From positions 1-64,000 of the forward strand of contig CAZBEQ010000012.1 in NCBI GenBank assembly GCA_964490975.1: a stretch of 64,000 nt of DNA. The letters are read 5' to 3'. This document shows positions 17,126 to 26,167 of the stretch, one piece after another (the first letter of the stretch is position 1; each line of letters starts with the position of its first letter). A program made the position numbers and the translations under genes. Source of the DNA: DTU013 sp964490975. Its GTDB lineage: Bacteria > Bacillota > Clostridia > Acetivibrionales > DTU013. Under the pieces are notes generated by a model. That model had not been told where the DNA came from. It saw only the letters and a list, made by a program, of their open reading frames with translations, and ran no database searches.

Positions 17126-18289
17126 ATGCAATTTATGGGATATAAAAGGCCTAACGGGAAAGTAGGCGCCCGTAATCAAGTGGCGATTATTCCTTCTGTT
17201 GTTTGTGCAAATGATGTTGCTCAGGCTATAATGGCTCATACTAAAAACACTGTAGGTTATTTTCATCATCAGGGCTGTTGTCAGCTTCCGCCGGATCTTG
17301 AACGTGTCACACAAACACTGATAGGTCTGGGATGCAGCCCCAATGTTGGTGCAGCTCTTGTAGTAAGTCTGGGGTGTGAAGGAACTGATCATGAACGTTT
17401 AGTTGAGGAAATAAGAAAGACAGGTAAACCGGTCGAAATCATACGTATTCAGGAATTAGGTGGTACAAGCCGTGCTATTGCGGCAGGTATTGATGAGGCG
17501 CAGAGAATGTCCATAGCTATATCCGGCCAGCAAAGAGAGCTTGTTGATATAAGCAATTTGGTTATGGCAATTAAATGCGGTGCTTCCGATGCGACTTCAG
17601 GTATGGCTTCAAATTGCGTTATCGGATATGTGGCAGATAAGATTGTTGATCTGGGCGGAACTGTGGTGTTTGGTGAGACCACTGAATTCATCGGCGCGGA
17701 GCATATATTGGCAAAAAGAGCAAGAACACCAGAAATAGGACAAAAGATCATTGATATTGTTGATAAAATGGAAGCAAGGGCAAGATCACTGGGATGTGAT
17801 ATGCGTAAGGGCCAGCCTACCCCGGGAAATATTGCAGGCGGATTGAGCTCCATCGAGGAAAAATCACTTGGGGCAATAGTTAAATCGGGCACAAGGACAA
17901 TTGAAGGCGTACTTGAATATTCTGAAATGATTACCGACCATAAGGGGCTTTGGATTAAGGATACACCCGGACGTGAGCCTGAAATATTGACAGGTATGGC
18001 ATGTACCGGTGCACAGTGCATGTTGTTTTCAACCGGAAGGGGCGCTCCCCAGGGATTCCCGACAATGCCCGTAGTAAAAATATGCGGTAATCCAAACACA
18101 TATGAGAGAATGCAGCATGATATGGACATCAATGCCGGGCTCATTATAAAAGGTGAAAAGACCATTGAGCAGGTTGGTGAAGAGGCATTTGAGTATATGC
18201 TTCGTGTTTTGTCAGGCGAGACAACAAAAAATGAAACTCTCGGTTATTATGGCTCAATAGAGATATTCCCGATTGGACCGGTAATATAA
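17126..18289 (+). CDS. UxaA-family dehydratase/lyase large subunit
   Basis: A 387-residue protein equal to the C-terminal part of altronate/galactarate dehydratase or to SuyB. Family blocks are RPNGKVGARNQVAIIPS at the start, the HHQGCCQ and SLGCEGT cysteine motifs that hold the metal, FGETTEFIGAEHILAKRA, and GQPTPGNIAGGLSSIEEKSL. It works with the 105-residue subunit upstream. With LarA and GntP the expected route is uptake, epimerisation and elimination of a 2-hydroxy acid to a 2-keto acid, but no kinase or aldolase for the product is next to it. Confidence 0.85.
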   Translation: MQFMGYKRPNGKVGARNQVAIIPSVVCANDVAQAIMAHTKNTVGYFHHQGCCQLPPDLERVTQTLIGLGCSPNVGAALVVSLGCEGTDHERLVEEIRKTGKPVEIIRIQELGGTSRAIAAGIDEAQRMSIAISGQQRELVDISNLVMAIKCGASDATSGMASNCVIGYVADKIVDLGGTVVFGETTEFIGAEHILAKRARTPEIGQKIIDIVDKMEARARSLGCDMRKGQPTPGNIAGGLSSIEEKSLGAIVKSGTRTIEGVLEYSEMITDHKGLWIKDTPGREPEILTGMACTGAQCMLFSTGRGAPQGFPTMPVVKICGNPNTYERMQHDMDINAGLIIKGEKTIEQVGEEAFEYMLRVLSGETTKNETLGYYGSIEIFPIGPVI

Positions 18290-18412
18290 TTACTTCTTTA
18301 TTTTATTTTAGTTTTCTTATACAAGTGCAACATTCCAGCAATTAACACAACAGCTGTAGAACTTTTTTAAGTATAATTAAAAATACTAGGAAACTAAGAA
18401 TGGAGGGTTTAT

Positions 18413-19819
18413 ATGGGTCCTGTTCCTGCTTTACTAATAGGTATTGCTTTGCTATTGATCCTTGTTATAAAAACTAAAATTCAGGCTTTCCCTGCACTTG
18501 TGATCTCCGCTCTTGCAATAGGGCTCCTTTCAGGTCTCAGTGCTGGCGATGCTATTTCAGCAGTGACTGCCGGATTTGGCAACACAATGACCAGTATTGG
18601 TATAGTTATCGGTCTTGGCTGTGTTATGGGCAAGTTCATGGAAAAGAGCGGTGCTGCAAAGAAAATGGCACTTACTATTCTAAAGCTTGTTGGTATTAAA
18701 AAAGCTGATATTGTTTTAGGACTTACAGGTTTTTTGGTATCCATCCCTGTATTTTGTGACTCAGGTTTTGTTATCCTTTCTTCTCTTGCAAAGGAATTTT
18801 CCAGACTTACTAAAAAATCAATGATACTAATAGGCGGAATGCTTGGCATGGGTCTTTATATAACTCACTTCCTTGTTCCGCCAACGCCTGGTCCGCTCGC
18901 TGTTGCAAGTACATTTGGCATTGATATCGGCTTGTTTATACTTTGTGGTCTTGCTTTATCAATTCCCTTGTTCATCGCTGCAGTCTTCTTCTTCCGATGG
19001 ATATCAAAGAAATTTGAAGCCATTATCCCTGAGAGAGATGAAGAGGATCTGAAAAAGCTTTCACCTGAGCAAAGAGAAGTTCTTGCTAAAATTGAAGCTA
19101 AACAGGCAAAAGGCCTGGAGTTAACAAGTGAGGACTTTGGCGAGATGCTCAAGGACGATACGCTTCCTCCGGCAGGCATATCCTTTGCTACATTGCTCGT
19201 TCCTGTACTTCTTATTCTTGCAAATACTATAGCAGATATCGCAAAGCTTGAAGGAACAGCAGCATATATTTTTGATCTTATCGGTACTCCTGTAACTGCA
19301 ATATTTATATCGGTTCTTATATCAATATATCTGCTTTCAAGGAAACTCACAAAGGAAGAATGTATAAAGATAACTGAAGCGGCTCTTGCAGATGCTGGTC
19401 TTATAGCGTTTGTAACTGCAGCAGGCGGTTCACTTGGCAATGTTATCAAGGTAACCGGTGCAGGTACCATAATGGCGGAAGGTATTGTTTCTGCAAGTCT
19501 TCCTGTTATTTTCGTCCCATTGCTTGTCGGAACGATCCTTCGTTTCCCGCAGGGCTCAGGTACTGTTGCTATGATCACCGGTTCTGCGATCTTAGCTCCT
19601 ATGCTTCCGACATTAGGCATTAACCCGGTAATCGCAGGTCTTGCAATATGTACTACTGCAATGTGCCCGTCCTATCTTAATGATTCATATTTCTGGGTTG
19701 TTACAAGGTTCAGCGGACTGCCTGTGAAAACTTCACTAAAATCGTGGTCTATTGGTACAATTTTTATACCCATAGTAGGCTCTATAATACTCATTGCTAT
19801 AAATGCATTATTCTTTTAG
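18413..19819 (+). CDS. GntP-family gluconate/hydroxy-acid permease
   Basis: A 468-residue transporter with about twelve membrane helices and the pattern of the GntP/DsdX family, for example FLVPPTPGPLAVA (about residues 153-165), GLGCVMGKFMEKSGAA, and GSGTVAMITGSAIL in the C-terminal half. A hydrophilic loop at about 205-245 (EERDEEDLKKLSPEQRE region) is long for the family. It lies 123 bases after the dehydratase with no terminator between, so it is probably in the same operon. Substrate by family: gluconate or related hydroxy acids with protons. Confidence 0.85.
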   Translation: MGPVPALLIGIALLLILVIKTKIQAFPALVISALAIGLLSGLSAGDAISAVTAGFGNTMTSIGIVIGLGCVMGKFMEKSGAAKKMALTILKLVGIKKADIVLGLTGFLVSIPVFCDSGFVILSSLAKEFSRLTKKSMILIGGMLGMGLYITHFLVPPTPGPLAVASTFGIDIGLFILCGLALSIPLFIAAVFFFRWISKKFEAIIPERDEEDLKKLSPEQREVLAKIEAKQAKGLELTSEDFGEMLKDDTLPPAGISFATLLVPVLLILANTIADIAKLEGTAAYIFDLIGTPVTAIFISVLISIYLLSRKLTKEECIKITEAALADAGLIAFVTAAGGSLGNVIKVTGAGTIMAEGIVSASLPVIFVPLLVGTILRFPQGSGTVAMITGSAILAPMLPTLGINPVIAGLAICTTAMCPSYLNDSYFWVVTRFSGLPVKTSLKSWSIGTIFIPIVGSIILIAINALFF

Positions 19820-19865
19820 GTTGAAAATTAAATTCAGAAGCATTTGTATAAGAGTTTCACTTCTC

Positions 19866-19892
19866 CCCCCGGCTATGCCGGGGGGCTTTTTA
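19866..19892. terminator. strong intrinsic terminator between convergent genes
   Basis: CCCCCCGGC-TAT-GCCGGGGGG followed by CTTTTT. It ends the larA-gntP operon and lies 6 bases beyond the stop codon of the leftward GntR gene. Confidence 0.85.
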
Positions 19893-19898
19893 TATGTA

Positions 19899-20579
19899 CT
19901 AAACAGTGTGCATGCTCTTCATGCTGGACATATATTCAAGTATTTTGTCTCGTGCCAGTTGTAAATGTATTTTATTTATCCTGTCAGCTTCCATAACATC
20001 TCCCTTTAAAATGTTATGGACAATGTTAAGGTGTTCCTTTAAAGAGTCATCAAATCTTTGCTGATCCGTAAGTGAATATATCCTGAATTGCTGTGTCATT
20101 GACGATACCTTTTCATAGGTCGATTGCACAAGTAAATTGCCGCCAAGGCTAATAATCAAATTATGCAGCTTGGCATCCAGCTTTGTATATAGCTGTAGAT
20201 TACTTTCATAATGGGCCTTTTTTAGATTACAAATAAACTCCAAGAAAACCTTTTTATTTTCATCGGTCAAGTTGTCGAAGGATTTTTTTATCGCATACGA
20301 TTCCAGCATAACACGTAAATCGAAAATATCTTCAATGTCTTTTGGGGTTATTTCCTTTACAAATACGCCCTTATTTGGCACGTTTATAACAAGACCATCG
20401 CTGGCAAGCTGTCGAAGCGCTTCGCGCACAGGAGAACGGCTGACGTTCAGCTCATTTGCCAGTTCATTTTCCTGCAGCCACTTACCCGGTTCATAAATCC
20501 CGTTGCATATCTGTTTTTTTAAAATCTGATATACTTGTTCTTTTATAGTATTAGCAATAGGACGCGATAAATTTGACAT
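19899..20579 (-). CDS. GntR/FadR-type (FCD) transcriptional regulator
   Basis: A 226-residue regulator. The N-terminal winged helix reads KQICNGIYEPGKWLQENELANELNVSRSPVREALRQL (in pieces, residues about 18-54), followed by VINVPNKGVFVKEITPKDI. The FCD ligand domain shows its metal-binding pattern: DLRVMLE, DAKLHNLII (Asp and His), and EHLNIVHN (His). It is convergent with the larA operon and is the obvious candidate to bind the 68-bp palindrome and to sense the substrate acid. No similar palindrome was found in front of its own gene. Confidence 0.85.
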   Translation of the reverse strand: MSNLSRPIANTIKEQVYQILKKQICNGIYEPGKWLQENELANELNVSRSPVREALRQLASDGLVINVPNKGVFVKEITPKDIEDIFDLRVMLESYAIKKSFDNLTDENKKVFLEFICNLKKAHYESNLQLYTKLDAKLHNLIISLGGNLLVQSTYEKVSSMTQQFRIYSLTDQQRFDDSLKEHLNIVHNILKGDVMEADRINKIHLQLARDKILEYMSSMKSMHTV

Positions 20580-20692
20580 ATGATTTATACCCCTGTAGTA
20601 CTTTGTAATAATATCATTATAACTAAGATAATAATTAAATCAATAATCGAGATAAAGATTACCTCTTGTGAGTAAATTTTGAGAAATTAAAA

Positions 20693-20812
20693 ATGGTAAA
20701 TGGACAGGCTGAGGAAATGGATACGGAAGCGATCCTTAAAGATGGCAGGACATGTATACCTATGAGGGCTGTAGTGCAAGCTTTGCGGTACTGCAAATAT
20801 CAGGACGAGTGA
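20693..20812 (+). pseudogene. fragment of a copper-amine-oxidase-N (stalk) domain protein
   Basis: A 39-codon frame beginning MVNGQAEEMDTEAILKDGRT and continuing CIPMRAVVQAL matches the repeating unit of the clostridial copper amine oxidase N-terminal/stalk domain (dG+t-vPlR-v-e-lG pattern). No signal peptide or ribosome binding site and no continuation; it is a leftover of a larger surface protein gene. The rest of the 20580-20914 gap is AT-rich and otherwise empty. Confidence 0.55.
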
Positions 20813-20914
20813 AAAAAATAAAAAATAAAAAAGAAAAACGGTTTGAAGTCTTCTTAAGCTTGGTATAATATTAATAAATATACATCTACATAATTTTTTA
20901 TAGGAGAAAACAAA

Positions 20915-21895
20915 ATGAACAATCCTGCAAAGCCGAATGGACCATTAGTGACCCATATTTATACGGCAGATCCTTCTGCTCACGTGTTTGATGGGAAAAT
21001 ATACATTTATCCCTCTCACGATCTCGATTTGGATATAGCCTCAAATGACAATGGCGATCAGTATATGATGGAAGATTATCACATATTGTCCATGGACAGT
21101 ATAGATTCACCTTGTGTTGACAATGGGGAAGCGCTGAATATCAGGGATATTCCATGGGCATCTGTTCAACTATGGGCTCCTGATGCTGCTTATAAAAACA
21201 ATACATATTATTTATATTTTCCGGTAAGGGACAAGAACGGAATTTTCCATCTCGGAGTTGCCACAAGCCCGAATCCGGCAGGATCTTTTGTTCCTCAGGC
21301 AGAGCCGATCCCCGGAAGCTTCAGCATAGATCCGGCTGTATTGGTTGATGATGACAACAGAGCATATATTTATTTTGGAGGCCTCTGGGGAGGACAGCTG
21401 GAAAAGTGGAAAAACGGCAGCTTTGATCCTGAAGGCGGGGAATCGGCTGCGACAGAACCGGCTCTGGGCCCAAGAGTAGCGGAGTTGAGTGATGACATGC
21501 TTACTTTTAAAGAGGCGCCTGCTCAGATATCCATCGTGGATGCAGACGGCAAGCCCATTCTCGCCGGCGACGAGGAAAGAAGGTATTTTGAAGGTCCCTG
21601 GATGCATAAATATAATGGATACTATTACCTGTCCTATTCTACCGGAACGACCCATTATATCGTTTATGCAATCAGCAAAGATCCAAAGGGACCGTTTGTG
21701 TATAAGGGCAAAATACTTACTCCGGTAATCGGCTGGACAACACATCATTCAATAGTTGAGTTCAAGGGTAAGTGGTACCTGTTCTACCATGACAGCTCAC
21801 TGTCGGGTGGACAGGACAACAAGCGCTGTGTCAAGTTTACCGAGCTGAAATACAATGAAGATGGGACCATCCAGACGATTGAACCGTATAAGTAA
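20915..21895 (+). CDS. glycoside hydrolase family 43 protein
   Basis: A 326-residue enzyme with the GH43 five-bladed propeller pattern. The three acidic catalytic residues can be placed: Asp19 in TADPSAHV (general base), Asp139 in FSIDPAV (pKa modulator) and Glu226 in YFEGPWM (general acid). Members cleave alpha-L-arabinofuranosyl or beta-xylosyl bonds. There is no signal peptide or carbohydrate-binding module, so it acts on oligosaccharides inside the cell. AGGAGAAAACAA precedes the ATG. It stands alone, followed by the chemotaxis unit. Confidence 0.9.
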   Translation: MNNPAKPNGPLVTHIYTADPSAHVFDGKIYIYPSHDLDLDIASNDNGDQYMMEDYHILSMDSIDSPCVDNGEALNIRDIPWASVQLWAPDAAYKNNTYYLYFPVRDKNGIFHLGVATSPNPAGSFVPQAEPIPGSFSIDPAVLVDDDNRAYIYFGGLWGGQLEKWKNGSFDPEGGESAATEPALGPRVAELSDDMLTFKEAPAQISIVDADGKPILAGDEERRYFEGPWMHKYNGYYYLSYSTGTTHYIVYAISKDPKGPFVYKGKILTPVIGWTTHHSIVEFKGKWYLFYHDSSLSGGQDNKRCVKFTELKYNEDGTIQTIEPYK

Positions 21896-21973
21896 ATCGA
21901 CGTAGGGTGATTGAATCAGTAGTATTTAGAAGACTACAGGCTATGGAAAATACTTGATAATTATTTAAAAAGC

Positions 21974-22002
21974 TTGTACAAGTAAACAATAAATGCTATA
22001 TT
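21974..22002 (+). promoter_or_regulatory. promoter of the riboswitch-chemotaxis operon
   Basis: TTGTAC (21974-21979), 17 bases, TATATT (21997-22002). The -10 lies in a perfect 13-base inverted repeat (21991-22003 and 22016-22028), which could alternatively act as terminator of the GH43 gene. Confidence 0.5.
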
Positions 22003-22029
22003 AACAATACAAACTTAATATAGCATTTT

Positions 22030-22114
22030 GATAAGGGCAAATTCACTGAAAGGTGAAGACGCAAAGCCGTGAGTCTAAAGCAGAATAATTGCCAAGATTG
22101 TCAGGTTGCCGGAT
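22030..22114 (+). ncRNA. cyclic di-GMP-I riboswitch (GEMM-I)
   Basis: The leader contains the conserved core: AGGGCAAA, a hairpin closed by a GAAA loop (TTCACTGAAAGGTGAA), GACGCAAAGCC, and after the second hairpin CAGGTTGCCG. These are the invariant blocks of class-I c-di-GMP aptamers. A terminator hairpin follows directly, so control is probably at transcription elongation. It leads into cheY, cheW and a chemoreceptor. Confidence 0.88.
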
Positions 22115-22120
22115 ATATGT

Positions 22121-22157
22121 AAATAAGCGGGCAAACTGTGCCTGCTTTTTTATTTAC
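22121..22157 (+). terminator. riboswitch expression-platform terminator
   Basis: AAATAAGCGGGCA-AACTG-TGCCTGCTT followed by TTTTATTT. The 3' part of the aptamer ends only a few bases upstream, so ligand binding can shift this hairpin. Confidence 0.75.
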
Positions 22158-22178
22158 ACTTATTTCAGGAGGAAGAAA

Positions 22179-22562
22179 ATGAAAAATGTTCTTATTGTTG
22201 ATGATGCTGCATTTATGAGGATGGCATTGAGAAAAATGCTCGAGAAGCTAGGGTTTACGGTAGTTGCTGAAGCAGAAAATGGGGCTGAGGGAGTACGCAG
22301 ATACAAAGAATTCCATCCTGAGCTGGTAACGATGGATATAACTATGCCCGAAATGGATGGCATTAAGGCCTTGAAGGAGATCATTTCATTTGATGCAAAT
22401 GCAAAGGTCATTATGGTATCGGCGCTTGGACAGGAATCGTACATAAAGGAAGCTATAATTGCAGGCGCCAAGTATTTCATTGTAAAACCGTTCAAGGAGG
22501 AACACGTGGGTACTGTACTCAATAATGTAATAAAAGCGGAGAACAATTCCAAGCCAGCTTGA
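22179..22562 (+). CDS. cheY: CheY-like response regulator
   Basis: A 127-residue single receiver domain. Acidic pocket Asp8-Asp9, phospho-acceptor Asp53 in VTMDITMPEMDG, Ser81 in MVSALGQ and Lys103 in IVKPF are all present; the domain has no output module. The start is the ATG at 22179 after AGGAGGAAGAAA. As first gene of a riboswitch-controlled chemotaxis operon it should carry the signal from the receptor kinase to the flagellar switch or, without flagella, to another effector. Confidence 0.9.
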   Translation: MKNVLIVDDAAFMRMALRKMLEKLGFTVVAEAENGAEGVRRYKEFHPELVTMDITMPEMDGIKALKEIISFDANAKVIMVSALGQESYIKEAIIAGAKYFIVKPFKEEHVGTVLNNVIKAENNSKPA

Positions 22563-22716
22563 CAGGTAATTACCATGCTTACGATAACCCAAAAAAAGAA
22601 TGTTAATACCAAAGATAATTGTAATAGGGGGGGTGTTGCCGCAGCATGTAAGCTGTAAGACTGGATATGGTGTTAAGGTAACTAAATCTCTGAGAAACAG
22701 GAGGCGATAAAAAAGA

Positions 22717-23217
22717 ATGTCTACAGTAATTGAGAACATAATGAACACAGAAGAAGATACACAAATTAATCGGTTTTTAACATTCGTACTAGACAGGGAA
22801 ACATATGGTATTGAGATCATGTATGTGACGGAGATAATAGGGATACAGACAATAACTGAAATTCCTGAATTGCCAGATTACATGAAGGGTATCATCAATC
22901 TTCGCGGCAAGATAGTTCCGGTAATGGATGTAAGGCTCCGCTTCAGGAAAGAACCCAGAGAGTACAATGACAGGACATGTATTATAGTGATCGATGTTAA
23001 TGAAATATCTATAGGCTTGATCGTAGACAGCGTGTCAGAAGTTCTTACGATACCTGAACAGGATATCGTAGATCCTCCGAAGGTCAATAATAACTTTGGC
23101 AGCAGGTTCATTAAGAAGATAGGGAAAGTGGACAGTAATGTAAAACTGCTGCTTGATTGTGACAAGCTCTTAACAGAAAATGAACTAAATGACTTTGCAG
23201 AAATTCTTGAAAAATAA
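22717..23217 (+). CDS. cheW: CheW-like chemotaxis coupling protein
   Basis: A 166-residue CheW domain with the family blocks FVLDRETYGIEIMYVTEI, LPDYMKGIINLRGKIVPVMDVR (residues about 51-72) and SIGLIVDSVSEVL. It couples chemoreceptors to CheA. AGGAGGCGATAA lies before the ATG. No CheA gene is in the window, so the kinase must come from another locus. It follows cheY by 154 bases that contain no visible terminator and precedes the receptor closely. Confidence 0.9.
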   Translation: MSTVIENIMNTEEDTQINRFLTFVLDRETYGIEIMYVTEIIGIQTITEIPELPDYMKGIINLRGKIVPVMDVRLRFRKEPREYNDRTCIIVIDVNEISIGLIVDSVSEVLTIPEQDIVDPPKVNNNFGSRFIKKIGKVDSNVKLLLDCDKLLTENELNDFAEILEK

Positions 23218-23242
23218 ATTACAAGTAAAGGAGCAATATACT

Positions 23243-25660
23243 ATGCAATGGTTTAAAAATTTGAAAATCGCAGCCAAACTGTTGATTGGCTTCATAATCG
23301 TAGCTATTATTGCAGCTTTTGTCGGAATTATTGGCATAGTAAATATCAATAATATTAATGAAGCTGACACAGAGTTATATCAACTTGATACACTTGGCAT
23401 TCAGTATGTAAGTGTTGCTTCACATGATTTTCAAAGACTGAGATACAACACACTTATGATAACTGTTGTAGATGATCCCACAACACGTGAAGAAACTATC
23501 AAAACGGTTAATAATCTGTTACTTAGCATTGAAGAAGCTTTAAACAACTACAACAAATACTGTATCACAGATGAAGCTGACCAGGCAGCTAGTGATCTGG
23601 TAATAAGTCAATGGGGACAGTACCGTGCTTATATTCAACAGTATCAGGATTTGATCAATGCTAATAAGTTTGATGATGCGAGAAAGATTATAATAGTTGA
23701 TTCTGATTCAACTGGAGATGATTTGAGAGAAACGCTTAAAAGTATAACGACACAAAAAACCACCGATGCTAAAAATACGTCAGAATCAAATAATAATAAT
23801 GCCCGGCAAGCTGTTCTACTGATGATTATTGTGATTGCTGCTGGAGCTGTATCGGCAATAATACTTGGAATAATTATATCCAGAATTATAAGCAAGCCGA
23901 TCAATAAAATGGTCGATGCTATGGATAGAATTGCCAATGGAGATGTCGAAGTAAGTATTGACATAGATACAAAAGAAGAGATTGGTGATCTGGCTAGTTC
24001 ATGCAGAAAGACTACCGATTCAATAAGGCTATTGATACAGGAAGCAAACAAACTGACGAATGCGGCAGTGGAAGGACAACTTTCAGTCAGAGGAGATGTA
24101 GCCCAACTCAAAGGAGGATATAGAGACATCGTCAATGGTGTTAATAATACACTTGATGCTATTAATAAACCATTTATCGAATCTGAAACGGTTCTTGGAA
24201 AAATTGCTTTAAACGACTATACCCTTCAGATGACCGGACAATACAAAGGATATTTTGAAAAATTTGCAAAAATAATTAACGATGTGCGCACAAGACTGTT
24301 AAGCGTACAGGATGCATTTGAACGTGTCGGGAAAGGCGATGCCAGCAGATTGGCAGAGTTCGAGAAGGCAGGAAAACGATCAGAGAATGACAGGCTTATA
24401 CCGGCTTGTATATCTGCTCTGAAGTCAATCAATGGTATCATTGCCGAAACCGGTAAAATAGCCGATGCTGCAGCCAATGGCAATTTAAGTGTCAGGGGCG
24501 ACAAGGATGCTTTTGAAGGCGGATACAAGGATATCATAGCAGGCTTTAACAGGACATTGGATACAATAGCAGAACCGGTGAGCGAATTGTCAGGTGTCAT
24601 GGCGAGACTTGCTAATAACGATTTGACATTAGGTATGCAGGGCGAATATAAAGGCGAGTTTGCTAAAATGAAGGATGCTGTCAACTCAACGATCGATTCT
24701 TTAAATGTTGTAATGACTGAGATAAAATCAGCGTCAGAGCAGGTAGCATCCGGAGCCAAGCAGGTTTCCGACTCAAGCATGGCACTGTCACAGGGAGCGA
24801 CCGAGCAGGCGAGCTCGATAGAAGAACTTACGGCTTCACTTGAAGAAATATCATCGCAAACTAAATTGAATGCAGATAATGCAGGCAAGGCTAATGAATT
24901 GGCTGAAAATGCAAGATCCAATGCTATAAAGGGCAATGATCAAATGAAAGATATGCTCAAGGCTATGGATGAAATCAATATTTCTTCAAGTAATATAAAT
25001 AAGATAATAAAAGTAATAGACGACATAGCATTCCAAACAAATATCCTAGCTTTGAATGCAGCTGTTGAAGCAGCAAGAGCGGGACAGCACGGCAAGGGTT
25101 TTGCTGTTGTCGCTGAGGAGGTAAGGACTCTCGCGGCACGTTCCGCCAATGCAGCAAAAGAAACTACAGACCTGATTGAAGGTTCAATAAATAAGGTAGA
25201 GGCAGGTACAAAAATAGCAAAGGAAACTGCGGATGCATTGGGTAAAATTGTTTATGAGGTTGATAAGGCGGCCGATCTTGTAAACTCAATATCAACAGCA
25301 TCAACTGAACAGGCAGCGGGTATCGAACAAATCAATCAAGGTATAATGCAGATATCTGAAGTAGTACAGACGAACTCAGCTACATCACAGGAAAGTGCGG
25401 CGGCAAGTGAAGAACTATCAAGCCAGGCAGAGACATTGAAGGACATTGTGGGGACGGTCAAGTTGAAAAAAGTAAACAGATCATATGGCGAGCTTGATGA
25501 AATCAGTCCAGAAGTCCTCAAAATGCTCGAAAGCATGTCAGGAAAAAGGGTTAACAACCATGACAGCTTTAACAGTACAAAATTTGCAGGTAAAAAAAAT
25601 AGCGAGCAAGTAAGAGATAAAAAGATAGCTCTTAGTGATAAGGAATTCGGAAAGTATTAA
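23243..25660 (+). CDS. methyl-accepting chemotaxis protein with tandem HAMP-like repeats
   Basis: An 805-residue chemoreceptor. First membrane helix at about 9-32, an extracytoplasmic helical bundle to about 190, second membrane helix (VLLMIIVIAAGAVSAIILGII) and HAMP (IISKPINKMVDAMDRIANGD). Two further units with the pattern NLSVRGD...GGYKDIIAGFN then follow, at about 285-320 and 425-465, resembling stacked HAMP domains. The signalling hairpin contains IDDIAFQTNILALNAAVEAARAG and GFAVVAEEVRTLAARSA. There is no C-terminal CheR-binding pentapeptide. Start chosen at the ATG at 23243 after AAAGGAG. Last gene of the c-di-GMP-controlled operon. Confidence 0.9.
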   Translation: MQWFKNLKIAAKLLIGFIIVAIIAAFVGIIGIVNINNINEADTELYQLDTLGIQYVSVASHDFQRLRYNTLMITVVDDPTTREETIKTVNNLLLSIEEALNNYNKYCITDEADQAASDLVISQWGQYRAYIQQYQDLINANKFDDARKIIIVDSDSTGDDLRETLKSITTQKTTDAKNTSESNNNNARQAVLLMIIVIAAGAVSAIILGIIISRIISKPINKMVDAMDRIANGDVEVSIDIDTKEEIGDLASSCRKTTDSIRLLIQEANKLTNAAVEGQLSVRGDVAQLKGGYRDIVNGVNNTLDAINKPFIESETVLGKIALNDYTLQMTGQYKGYFEKFAKIINDVRTRLLSVQDAFERVGKGDASRLAEFEKAGKRSENDRLIPACISALKSINGIIAETGKIADAAANGNLSVRGDKDAFEGGYKDIIAGFNRTLDTIAEPVSELSGVMARLANNDLTLGMQGEYKGEFAKMKDAVNSTIDSLNVVMTEIKSASEQVASGAKQVSDSSMALSQGATEQASSIEELTASLEEISSQTKLNADNAGKANELAENARSNAIKGNDQMKDMLKAMDEINISSSNINKIIKVIDDIAFQTNILALNAAVEAARAGQHGKGFAVVAEEVRTLAARSANAAKETTDLIEGSINKVEAGTKIAKETADALGKIVYEVDKAADLVNSISTASTEQAAGIEQINQGIMQISEVVQTNSATSQESAAASEELSSQAETLKDIVGTVKLKKVNRSYGELDEISPEVLKMLESMSGKRVNNHDSFNSTKFAGKKNSEQVRDKKIALSDKEFGKY

Positions 25661-25693
25661 TATCAAAACGATACACTTATATGATGCGAAGCA

Positions 25694-25720
25694 GGGAGCT
25701 TTTTAGCTCCCTTTCTTTTT
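25694..25720 (+). terminator. terminator of the chemotaxis operon
   Basis: GGGAGCT-TTTT-AGCTCCC followed by TTTCTTTTT, 33 bases after the chemoreceptor stop. Confidence 0.85.
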
Positions 25721-25816
25721 GCTCAATACAGGCTGGATTTCCGCTGATTTTATAAGTAAGAGATTTAATTTGATGAAAACTATGATATCATAAAAACATG
25801 GAAAGAAGGAGGTAGT

Positions 25817-26167
25817 ATGACACATAGTCACGAAGCGTTTTTAATGACTGTTGTAAATAATATTGAGGCAGATTTGATCGAAGCGATCCTGAAAAATGAT
25901 GATATCCCGGTTTTGCGCAAATACCGGGAGGCTGGAGGCTACCTTACCGTTTTCATGGGCGATACTATATACGGTATAGACTTATATGTGCCGGATAAGC
26001 TGCTGGATAAGGCCAACGAGTTGATCGAGACAAGCAGGAGCGCGTCTAGTGATGAGCAGTTCCCGGATAATGTGGAACAGGATGCTCCCGTTGAAGGGCT
26101 GGATAATGCAGAACGGGATAAAGATGATAACGACAGCAGCGATCCCAAGCGAGGAGATGCCAGATGA
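25817..26167 (+). CDS. DUF2007 putative signal-transducing protein
   Basis: A 116-residue protein. Residues about 7-75 match the DUF2007 fold (VVNNIEADLIEAILKNDDIPV and YGIDLYVPDKLLDKANELI), a small ferredoxin-like domain often annotated as signal transducing. The C-terminal 40 residues are acidic and disordered. GAAGGAGG precedes the ATG and the stop overlaps the start of the VanZ-like gene by ATGA, so the two are co-translated. Function is not established for the family. Confidence 0.75.
   Translation: MTHSHEAFLMTVVNNIEADLIEAILKNDDIPVLRKYREAGGYLTVFMGDTIYGIDLYVPDKLLDKANELIETSRSASSDEQFPDNVEQDAPVEGLDNAERDKDDNDSSDPKRGDAR

Noticed and set aside
15496..18289. Lactate racemisation operon (lar) or altronate operon (uxa) as a firm name
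   Set aside because: The family members are clear but the substrate is not; naming either pathway would overstate the evidence.
24226..24936. 236-codon leftward frame inside the chemoreceptor gene
   Set aside because: Antisense shadow of a helical, Ala-rich coding region; no ribosome binding site.
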